From Thermoleophilia bacterium (GTDB lineage Bacteria; Actinomycetota; Thermoleophilia; Gaiellales; Gaiellaceae): a DNA stretch of 11,287 nucleotides. The notes beneath the pieces were generated by a model. It ran no database searches. It saw only the letters and a list, made by a program, of their open reading frames with translations, and was not told the origin of the DNA. Shown here piece by piece: positions 4,915 to 10,618 of the stretch (positions are counted from its first letter, which is position 1; each line of letters opens with the position of its first letter). The stretch spans positions 1 through 11,287 of the forward strand of contig JAICZB010000048.1 in NCBI GenBank assembly GCA_025933895.1, given 5' to 3'. The translations under genes were made by a program, and so were the position numbers.

Positions 4915-6618
4915 ATGGGTCTGCACAAGCTGGACTACAAGTGGGTGGCGCTCTCGAACACGACGCTCGGGACCCTGCTCGCGATGATCAACAGCTCGAT
5001 CCTGCTGATCGCGCTGCCGGACATCTTCCGCGGCATCGGCATCGACCCGCTCCAGCCGGGCAACACGAGCTACCTCCTCTGGCTGCTTCTCGGCTTCCTC
5101 GTCGTGCTCGCCGTCTTGCTCGTGAGCCTCGGCCGGCTCGGCGACATGTACGGCCGCGTGCGGATGTTCAACCTCGGCTTCGCGGTCTTCACCTTCTTCT
5201 CGATCCTGCTCTCGGTCACGTGGCTGCACGGCGGCGCCGGCGCGCTCTGGCTGATCCTGATGCGCGTCGGGCAGGGAGTCGGCGGCGCGATGATCTTCGC
5301 CAACTCGAGCGCGATCCTCACCGACGCCTTCCCGCATCACGAGCGTGGGCTCGCGCTCGGGATCAACAGCCTCTCGATGGTGGCCGGCTCGTTCCTCGGG
5401 CTCGTGCTCGGAGGCGTCCTCGCGCCGCTCTCGTGGCGCCTCGTCTTCGTCGTCTCGGTCCCGGTCGGGCTCGCCGCGACGGTCTGGTCGTACCGCTCGC
5501 TGCGCGACCTCGGCGTCCGGAAGCCCGGGAAGGTCGACTGGTGGGGGAACGTCACGCTCGCGGCCGGGCTCGTGCTGCTGATGGTCGGCATCACCTACGG
5601 GATCCAGCCGTACGGCGCGCACACGATGGGGTGGACGTCGCCGCTCGTGCTCTCGTGCCTGCTCGGCGGCCTCGCGCTGCTCGCGATCTTCTGCTGGATC
5701 GAGGTGCACGTCGACGAGCCGATGTTCCACCTCGAGCTGTTCCGGATCCGCGCCTTCGCGGCCGGGAACCTCGCGGCGCTGCTCGCGGCGATGGCGCGCG
5801 GCGGCCTCCAGTTCATCCTCATCATCTGGCTGCAGGGGATCTGGCTGCCGGAGCACGGCTACGACTTCGCCCAGACGCCTCTCTGGGCGGGCATCTACAT
5901 GCTGCCGCTGATCCTCGGGCTGCTGATCGCGGGGCCTGCGTCGGGCTGGCTCTCCGACCGCTTCGGCGCTCGGCCGTTCGCGACCGGCGGCGTGCTCGTC
6001 GCGGCCACGAGCTTCGCGCTCCTGATCGTCCTGCCCGTGGACTTCGGGTACGTCTGGTTCGCGCTGATCCTGCTCCTGAACGGGATCGGGATGGGGCTCT
6101 TCCAGTCCCCGAACACCGCGGGCGTGATGAATAGCCTGCCGCCGGCGCAGCGCGGCGCCGGGGCGGGCATGCTCGCGACGTTCAACGTCTCGTCGAGCGT
6201 CCTCTCGATCGGCGTCTTCTTCACGCTGATGATCGTCGGCCTCGCGAGCGGGCTCCCGCACGCGACGCAGTCCGGTCTCGTCGCGCACGGCGTCTCCCCG
6301 GCCGACGCGACGCGCATCTCGCACCTGCCGCCGGTCGCCACGCTCTTCGCGGCGTTCCTCGGCTACAACCCGGTCAAGACACTGCTCGGCCCGCACGTGC
6401 TCCATGGGCTCTCGCCCGCGAACGCCCACACGCTCACCGGCCGCGGCTTCTTCCCGCACCTGATCTCGGGGCCGTTCCACACGGCGCTCGTCTACGCCTT
6501 CGTCTTCGCGATCGTCGCCTGCGTGGTCGCCGCGGTTGCCTCGCTCATGCGCGGTGGGAAGTACGTCCACGTCGAGACGCTCGCCGTCGATCCGCTCGGC
6601 GTCGAGGAGGCGGCGTGA
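4915..6618 (+). CDS. MFS transporter, DHA2 (14-TM) drug exporter type
   Basis: A 567-residue inner-membrane protein of the EmrB/QacA-like DHA2 group, normally proton-driven exporters of drugs or other small organics. Seen: TM1 with SSILLIALPDIF (27-38), MFS motif A GRLGDMYGR (73-81), the TM4 stretch RVGQGVGGAM (117-126), motif C-like GSFLGLVLGGVLAP (158-171), and hydrophobic segments enough for about 14 TMs. A long loop of roughly 80 residues before the last TM (about GLASG to GPFHTALV) is usual in this group. The D1 motif lacks the LDxTIV of classic drug pumps (it reads AMINSSI), so the substrate cannot be guessed. The start ATG at 4915 has a close purine-rich AGGGGA. The stop overlaps the start of merR, an arrangement typical of self-regulated efflux cassettes. 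Confidence 0.88.
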   Translation: MGLHKLDYKWVALSNTTLGTLLAMINSSILLIALPDIFRGIGIDPLQPGNTSYLLWLLLGFLVVLAVLLVSLGRLGDMYGRVRMFNLGFAVFTFFSILLSVTWLHGGAGALWLILMRVGQGVGGAMIFANSSAILTDAFPHHERGLALGINSLSMVAGSFLGLVLGGVLAPLSWRLVFVVSVPVGLAATVWSYRSLRDLGVRKPGKVDWWGNVTLAAGLVLLMVGITYGIQPYGAHTMGWTSPLVLSCLLGGLALLAIFCWIEVHVDEPMFHLELFRIRAFAAGNLAALLAAMARGGLQFILIIWLQGIWLPEHGYDFAQTPLWAGIYMLPLILGLLIAGPASGWLSDRFGARPFATGGVLVAATSFALLIVLPVDFGYVWFALILLLNGIGMGLFQSPNTAGVMNSLPPAQRGAGAGMLATFNVSSSVLSIGVFFTLMIVGLASGLPHATQSGLVAHGVSPADATRISHLPPVATLFAAFLGYNPVKTLLGPHVLHGLSPANAHTLTGRGFFPHLISGPFHTALVYAFVFAIVACVVAAVASLMRGGKYVHVETLAVDPLGVEEAA

Positions 6619-7052
6619 GCGCCACCGCCGCTCTCCGCATCGGCGAGGTGGCGCAACGCGTCGGCGTGACGCCGCGGACGATCCGCTACTACGAGGAGCT
6701 CGGGCTGCTCGGCTCGGGCTCCGAGCGCGAGAAGGGCTCGCACCGGACCTACGCCGAGACGGACATCGCGCGGCTGCAGGAACTGATCCGGCTCCGCGAC
6801 CTGCTCGGCCTCACGCTCGAGGAGCTCGTGGAGCTCGCCGAGGCGGAGGAGGCGCGCGCCGCGTTGCGCGACCGCTGGGAGGAGGATCCGAGCGATGAGG
6901 AGCGACTCCGCATCGTCGAGGAGGCGATCCCGCACGTCGAGCGCCAGCTCTCTCTCGTCCGGGGGCGCCAGGCGACGCTCGAGGAGTTCGCCGCCGAGCT
7001 CGAGGCGAAGCTCGAGCGCCTGCGGCGCCGCAGGCGCGAGCCGGCTCGCTAG
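6615..7052 (+). CDS. MerR-family transcriptional regulator
   Basis: A 145-residue regulator. An N-terminal MerR HTH (about 7-75) has LRIGEVAQRVGVTPRTIRYY and then EELGLL and HRTYAETDIARL. A long dimerisation helix follows (about 95-140), ending in an Arg-rich tail. The protein has no cysteine, so a thiolate metal sensor of the MerR/CueR/ZntR type is excluded; an organic effector, perhaps a substrate of the adjacent exporter, is more likely. The GTG at 6615 overlaps the MFS stop (GTGA), indicating translational coupling. It probably acts on the palindrome at 4876-4892 and so controls its own operon. The effector is unknown. Confidence 0.88.
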   Translation: MSATAALRIGEVAQRVGVTPRTIRYYEELGLLGSGSEREKGSHRTYAETDIARLQELIRLRDLLGLTLEELVELAEAEEARAALRDRWEEDPSDEERLRIVEEAIPHVERQLSLVRGRQATLEEFAAELEAKLERLRRRRREPAR

Positions 7053-7068
7053 GGAAGCAAGACGAGCA

Positions 7069-7087
7069 CACCGGCGAGCGGCCGGTG
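7069..7087 (+). terminator. GC-rich hairpin after merR
   Basis: CACCGGC (7069-7075) and GCCGGTG (7081-7087) form a perfect 7-bp stem with a 5-base loop, 16 bases after the merR stop and between convergent genes. No U-tract follows. Confidence 0.4.
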
Positions 7088-7152
7088 GTCGTGCGTCGAG
7101 TGCAGGGTGCTCCACGGGCTGGGGAGCGACTCGTAGCCACGTGCGTCCGGGA

Positions 7153-7470
7153 TCAGTGCAGCCACGGCTGCAGCTCCTGCTCGAGCTCCCCGCAGCCGCG
7201 CGGCTCGACGATCGTCCGGCGCAGCTTCCGGTCCTCGACGACGCAGATCGTCGGCACCTGCTCGACACGGAACTTCTCCGCGAGATCCGGTCGCCGCTCG
7301 ACCGACACGCGCACGAGATCGAAGGTGTCGTGGTTCCGACGCCGTTGCAGCACCTGGGCGATGAAGCCCTCGACGCGCCGGCAGCGCCCCGACAGGGGCG
7401 AGTAGAAGAAAACCAGACGCGGCCTCGACTCGAGCCACGTGACTGGCTGCTGCTGCGGGAGGCTCCCCAC
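7153..7470 (-). CDS. Thioredoxin-fold protein lacking the N-terminal active-site Cys
   Basis: A 105-residue single-domain thioredoxin-like protein. Seen: the strand RLVFFYSP (18-25), the active-site position SGRC in PLSGRCRR, DLVRVSVERRPDLAEKF, and the cis-proline loop VEQVPTICVVED. The usual WCGPC is replaced, and only the second cysteine of the CxxC pair is kept, so it cannot cycle a dithiol on its own. A monothiol, adaptor or sensor role is possible. The start is GTG at 7470: an in-frame TAG lies 9 bases upstream and an AGGGA Shine-Dalgarno-like sequence sits 6 bases before it. It converges with merR and appears monocistronic. The fold call is good; the function is unknown. Confidence 0.72.
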   Translation of the reverse strand: MGSLPQQQPVTWLESRPRLVFFYSPLSGRCRRVEGFIAQVLQRRRNHDTFDLVRVSVERRPDLAEKFRVEQVPTICVVEDRKLRRTIVEPRGCGELEQELQPWLH

Positions 7471-7515
7471 GACATGTCCCTACCCGCTCGGAGGGGGTTC
7501 TCGAACCTCGATTCA

Positions 7516-7535
7516 GTCGGGCCGGCCGGCCCGAC
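7516..7535. repeat. Perfect 20-bp palindrome
   Basis: GTCGGGCCGGCCGGCCCGAC is its own reverse complement (10-bp arms, no spacer). It lies 46 bases upstream of the thioredoxin-like start. It could be an operator, a cruciform-forming site or the stem of a terminator for a lost gene. Confidence 0.6.
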
Positions 7536-7614
7536 ACGAGAAGGATCGCGCCGTCGAGCTCGCGGCGTGCGCGCCCCAGGTCGTCCTCGAGCGCTCGGTG
7601 TTCGGCCGCGTCGA

Positions 7615-7638
7615 CCTAGAGGCTTGATGCGCATTAGC
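7615..7638 (+). repeat. Repeat copy 2 of the stop-codon hairpin
   Basis: CCTAGAGGCTTGAT (7615-7628) is identical to the minus-strand reading of 2831-2844. The remainder, GCGCATTAGCC, differs from copy 1 but allows a hairpin GGC(T)TGATGC/GCATTAGCC with one bulge and wobble pairs. It is not at the end of a recognisable gene. Confidence 0.55.
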
Positions 7639-7738
7639 CGTGGCCCGTGGTGCCGCCCCAGGCACGGCGCCATGCCGTCTCGTCGCCCTCGAAACCGGTA
7701 GGCATGACGTTTCCGGCAAACTTTCGAGCGTGACGCGC

Positions 7739-7921
7739 ATGGCCGCTTACGTCTCGTCGCTCGCCGGAGTCATCGGGATGCTCGCGCTGCTCGGGGTGTT
7801 CACCTTCTGGGGCGCGAGCAACTCGTCGGACGCGCTGCCGTACTTCGCGGTTCCCGGGGTGCTCTTCGCGCTCGCGGCGGTGACCGGCTATCGCGCCCTG
7901 CGCGTCCGGCCGCACCGCTGA
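7739..7921 (+). CDS. Small two-TM membrane protein, function unknown
   Basis: A 60-residue hydrophobic protein with two predicted membrane helices: VSSLAGVIGMLALLGVFTFW (about 5-24) and YFAVPGVLFALAAVTGY (about 35-51), ending in a basic tail (RALRVRPHR) that would face the cytoplasm. I chose ATG at 7739; GTG at 7730 is equally in frame and would add VTR. The frame is open further upstream to 7640, but that part has no membrane or coding character. It lies 13 bases before the methyltransferase gene on the same strand and may be cotranscribed with it, though that gene may also have its own promoter. No family recognised. Confidence 0.6.
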   Translation: MAAYVSSLAGVIGMLALLGVFTFWGASNSSDALPYFAVPGVLFALAAVTGYRALRVRPHR

Positions 7922-7923
7922 CT

Positions 7924-7929
7924 AGGTTC
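7924..7929 (+). promoter_or_regulatory. Putative -10 element for the methyltransferase gene
   Basis: TAGGTT fits TANNNT and ends 5 bases before the GTG at 7935. It would give a leaderless mRNA. It lies just after the stop of the small membrane protein. No -35 seen. Confidence 0.3.
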
Positions 7930-7934
7930 CCGGG

Positions 7935-8678
7935 GTGGAGACGGCTCCCCGGCGGCTGACCTTCGGCGCGCACGCCGACGCCTACGAGCGCACGCGGCCG
8001 CAGTGGCCCGAGGAGGCGGCGCGCTGGCTCGTGCCCGAGGGTGCGGAGCTCGTCGTCGAGCTCGGCGCCGGCACCGGGAAGCTGACGCGGGCGGTCGCGG
8101 CGCTCGGCGTGCGAGTCGTCGCCGTCGAGCCGGATCCGCGGATGCTCGCCGTGCTGCGCGGGCTCGGCCTCGAAGGGGTGGAGGGATCCGCCGAGGCGAT
8201 CCCGTTCGGGGACGGCGTGGCGGACGCGGTCGTGGCCGGCTCCAGCCTCCACTGGTTCGAGCTCGAGACCGCGCTGCGGGAGATCCACCGCGTCCTGCGC
8301 CCGGGCGGCCGCTTCGGCTTCGGCTGGAACCACCGCGACTCGCGCCACCCGACCATCGGGCGCGTGAGCGATGCGATCCACGCCGTGCGGCCGCGCGAGC
8401 CGCGGCGGTGGGAGAGGGATTGGCCCGCAGAGGTGACGGCGGCCGGACTGTTCCGCGCCGTCGAAGACCGACTCTTCGCGCATCTCCACGAGGTTCCGCG
8501 CGCCGAGCTCGACGATCTGCTCATCTCCTATGCAGCTCTGGGGTCGATGCCGGAGGAAGAGCGGCAGCCCGTCTTCGCGAAGGTGGCGGAGATCCTCGAC
8601 GCGGATCCGTCGCTCCGCGACGGCGATCGTCTGCGTTTGCCGTACGTCGTCGACGCCCACCGCGCGACGCGAGCCTGA
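7935..8678 (+). CDS. Class I SAM-dependent methyltransferase (Methyltransf_11 type)
   Basis: A 247-residue soluble methyltransferase. Seen: N-terminal FGAHADAYERTRPQWP (10-25), typical of this group; motif I VVELGAGTGKLT (40-51) binding SAM; the acidic VAVEPDPRML (62-71) contacting the ribose; EGSAEAIPFGDG (83-94); and LREIHRVLRPGGRFGF (114-129) after the fourth strand. The C-terminal 110 residues, which would set the acceptor, have no recognisable signature, so the substrate (small molecule, lipid or quinone precursor) is open. The start GTG at 7935 has no Shine-Dalgarno sequence but has TAGGTT 5 bases upstream. The length is normal for the family. It converges with modC. Confidence 0.85.
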   Translation: METAPRRLTFGAHADAYERTRPQWPEEAARWLVPEGAELVVELGAGTGKLTRAVAALGVRVVAVEPDPRMLAVLRGLGLEGVEGSAEAIPFGDGVADAVVAGSSLHWFELETALREIHRVLRPGGRFGFGWNHRDSRHPTIGRVSDAIHAVRPREPRRWERDWPAEVTAAGLFRAVEDRLFAHLHEVPRAELDDLLISYAALGSMPEEERQPVFAKVAEILDADPSLRDGDRLRLPYVVDAHRATRA

Positions 8679-8703
8679 ACGCTCCCGTCGGGACACGGCT
8701 TCC

Positions 8704-8724
8704 CAAGTAACAGACTGTTACTTG
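8704..8724. repeat. Palindromic element, copy 1
   Basis: CAAGTAACAG (8704-8713) and CTGTTACTTG (8715-8724) are exact inverted arms around a single A, giving a 10-bp dyad, 25 bases after the methyltransferase stop. TTGAT follows. It may act as that gene's terminator. The first 18 bases recur at 8784. Confidence 0.7.
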
Positions 8725-8783
8725 TTGATCCCAGAGCCGTGCAACCATCACGGCGGACATGTCTCGTCCGGGCCGAGGCCGTG

Positions 8784-8801
8784 CAAGTAACAGACTGTTA
8801 C
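8784..8801. repeat. Palindromic element, copy 2
   Basis: CAAGTAACAGACTGTTAC recurs exactly 80 bp after copy 1. The symmetric part is GTAACAG-A-CTGTTAC (7-bp arms). On the minus strand it begins 5 bases after the modC stop, so each convergent gene has one copy just downstream, consistent with paired terminators. Confidence 0.7.
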
Positions 8802-8805
8802 AAGG

Positions 8806-9840
8806 TCAGAGCGGGACGAGCCGCGTGCCCGTCGCCTTGAACGTCGCGTAGGCCACGCCGCCGTCTGCGAGCTCGAGTCGCGCGGCCGAGGCCGCGGTGA
8901 CCTCCGCCGTCACGGGCCCGACGCGGACGCGCACGCGGTTCGCGACCTCGACGAGCGAGCCGACCTGGCCGCGGACGACGTTGAGCGCGGAGTCGGCGTC
9001 GGGCGCGTGCGTCCGCGCGACCGAGACCTCCCACGGGTAGACGACTACGCCGACGTCTCCCTCGGCCTCGTCCGCGGAGTACAGGTCCTCGCCGCTCTCG
9101 AGCCGGATCGCCGTCAAGGCGCCGTCGCTGCGGCGGGCGCGTCCCCGGAGGAGGTTCGCGCCGGTGAAGGACGCGACGAACGCGTCCCGCGGCCGCGCCA
9201 CGAGCTCCGCCGGAGGCCCGAGCTGCCGCAGCCGGCCCTCGACGAGCACGCCCACCTCGTCGGCGAGGGCGGCCGCATCCTCATAGTCGTGCGTGACGAG
9301 CAGCGTCGGCAGGGCCAGCTCCCGTAGCAGCTCCGCGAGCTCGTGCCGCACCTCGGTCTTCGTATGCGCGTCCAGGGCCGCGAGCGGCTCGTCGAGGAGG
9401 AGCACCGCCGGGTCGCGCGCGAGCGTCCGTGCCAGCGCGACGCGCTGCCGCTCCCCGCCCGAGAGCTCCTGCGGATGCGCGGCGGCGAGGTGCCCGATCC
9501 GGAACCGCTCGAGCAGAGCGTCCACCGGCCGTCCGCCCGCGCCGAACGCGACATTCGCCTGCACGCTCAGGTGCGGGAAGAGGGCGTAGTCCTGGAAGAC
9601 GAGGCCGACCCGCCGTCGCTCCGGCGGTACCCACACACGGGTCCGACTGTCGAGCCACCGCTCGCCGTCGAGCGACACGCGGCCGCGTTGCGGCTCGAGG
9701 AGCCCGGCGATCACGCGCAGGACGGAAGTCTTGCCGGCGCCGGACGGCCCCACGAGCGCGACCGTGCCCGAGACGTCGAGCGCGAGCTCTAGCGCGAAGG
9801 CGCGAAGAGGAAGCGTGAAGTCGGCCTGGAGGGTTGCCAT
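8806..9840 (-). CDS. modC: Molybdate ABC transporter, ATP-binding protein
   Basis: A 344-residue ATPase that powers molybdate import through ModB. All nucleotide-binding motifs are intact: Walker A GPSGAGKT (31-38), Q-loop Gln83 in FQDYALFPH, signature LSGGERQ (126-132), Walker B VLLLDEP (146-152) with catalytic Glu151, and switch His184 in VTHD. The C-terminal part (about 225-344) is a TOBE/Mop-like regulatory domain, with ALNVVRGQVGSLVEVANRVRV near its end; in this family such domains can bind oxyanion. The ATG at 9840 lies inside modB, so the first 17 codons overlap modB in another frame. It is the last gene of modABC. The assignment to molybdate rests on the ModA-like neighbour and the TOBE domain; tungstate is an alternative. 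Confidence 0.92.
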   Translation of the reverse strand: MATLQADFTLPLRAFALELALDVSGTVALVGPSGAGKTSVLRVIAGLLEPQRGRVSLDGERWLDSRTRVWVPPERRRVGLVFQDYALFPHLSVQANVAFGAGGRPVDALLERFRIGHLAAAHPQELSGGERQRVALARTLARDPAVLLLDEPLAALDAHTKTEVRHELAELLRELALPTLLVTHDYEDAAALADEVGVLVEGRLRQLGPPAELVARPRDAFVASFTGANLLRGRARRSDGALTAIRLESGEDLYSADEAEGDVGVVVYPWEVSVARTHAPDADSALNVVRGQVGSLVEVANRVRVRVGPVTAEVTAASAARLELADGGVAYATFKATGTRLVPL

Positions 9841-10592
9841 GAGAGGGAGACCCGGAGCGCCACGAGAAGGGCGCCGCTGACGACGACGAGGAGCGCGCTC
9901 ATCGCGAGCGCGGTGGTGAAACCGTCGGGCTGGACGTTGAACTGCTGGTAGATCGCGAGCGGCAGCGTCTGCGTGACTCCCTGGAGGCTGCCGGCGAACA
10001 TGATCGTGGCACCGAACTCGCCGAGCCCGCGCGCAAAGGAGAGAGCCTCGCCCGCAGCGAGCCCGCGCCGGGCGAGCGGGAGGACGACGCGGAAGAACGT
10101 CCTCACCGGGCCGGCGCCGAGCGTGCGCGAAGCCGCTACGAGGTCGGTGTCGACCGCCTCGAAGGCAGCGATCGCCTGCCGGACGTAGAGCGGGCTCGAC
10201 ACGTAGGCGACGGCGATCACGACGGCCGCCTGCGTCAGCCCGAGCTGAATCCCGAACGCGTCGAGCGTTCCTCCGAGTAGCCCGAAGCGGCCGAACGCCG
10301 CGATGAGCCCGATCCCGGCTACCGCCGGCGGCAGGACGAGCGGGAGCTCGACGAGCACGACCGCGAGCGACCGTCCCCGGAAACGGCGGGTGGCTAGCAG
10401 GTACGCCGCGGGCGTACCGAGCAGGAGCACGAGGGCCTGCGCGATCGCGCTCGTCTCGAGGCTGAGGACGAGCGCGTCGGTCACGACCGGGCGCGAGAGC
10501 TGCGCGACGAGCCGTCCGGGCGAGACGCGGGAGAAGATCGCGACGATCGGGAAGAGCAGGAAGGCGAACGCAATCGCCGCGGCCGCGAACAC
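9789..10592 (-). CDS. modB: Molybdate ABC transporter, permease
   Basis: An inner-membrane permease of the MetI-like superfamily, 267 residues from GTG at 10592, with about six TMs. Seen: the TM1 region FAAAAIAFAFLLFPIVAIF, LPLVLPPAVAGIGL (typical ModB, compare LPLVLPPVVVGY), a segment with YVRQAIAAFEAVD leading to AASRTLGAG, and the EAA loop GEALSFARGLGEFGATIMFAG that docks on ModC. The start is uncertain. Homology begins at about the modA stop. CTG at 10622 (overlapping that stop as CTGA) would add IRRALAGVG, giving a better positive N-terminus. ATG at 10694 would overlap modA by 76 bases. I list GTG as the first standard codon that avoids overlap. The 3' end overlaps modC by 52 bases. Confidence 0.88.
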   Translation of the reverse strand: MFAAAAIAFAFLLFPIVAIFSRVSPGRLVAQLSRPVVTDALVLSLETSAIAQALVLLLGTPAAYLLATRRFRGRSLAVVLVELPLVLPPAVAGIGLIAAFGRFGLLGGTLDAFGIQLGLTQAAVVIAVAYVSSPLYVRQAIAAFEAVDTDLVAASRTLGAGPVRTFFRVVLPLARRGLAAGEALSFARGLGEFGATIMFAGSLQGVTQTLPLAIYQQFNVQPDGFTTALAMSALLVVVSGALLVALRVSLSWQPSRPTSRFLFAPSR

Positions 10593-10618
10593 GCCGACGC
10601 CGGCGAGAGCGCGCCGGA

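Larger units (their letters stand above)
7471..7738. other. Non-coding interval with palindrome and repeat copy
   Basis: No gene can be supported on either strand. The minus strand keeps one open frame with coding-like third positions between about 7615 and 7510 (residues like EHRALEDDLGRARRELDG), but it has no start codon there and begins right at the repeat element, so it may be a gene relic. The interval holds the palindrome at 7516-7535 and the repeat at 7615-7638. Promoters for the genes on both sides should lie here; none is clear. Confidence 0.5.

Noticed and set aside
4888..6570. 560-codon minus-strand open frame opposite the MFS gene
   Set aside because: The translation is an Arg/Glu/Asp-rich string typical of the antisense of a GC-rich gene; the MFS protein on the other strand is unmistakable.
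7640..7738. Longer start for the small membrane protein at 7640
   Set aside because: The added residues have no coding character and overlap the presumed promoter region; the membrane protein makes sense from 7730 or 7739.
8704..8801. Mini-CRISPR array
   Set aside because: Only two repeats of 18 bp with a 62-base gap, and no cas genes; each copy sits at a gene end, which fits terminators better.
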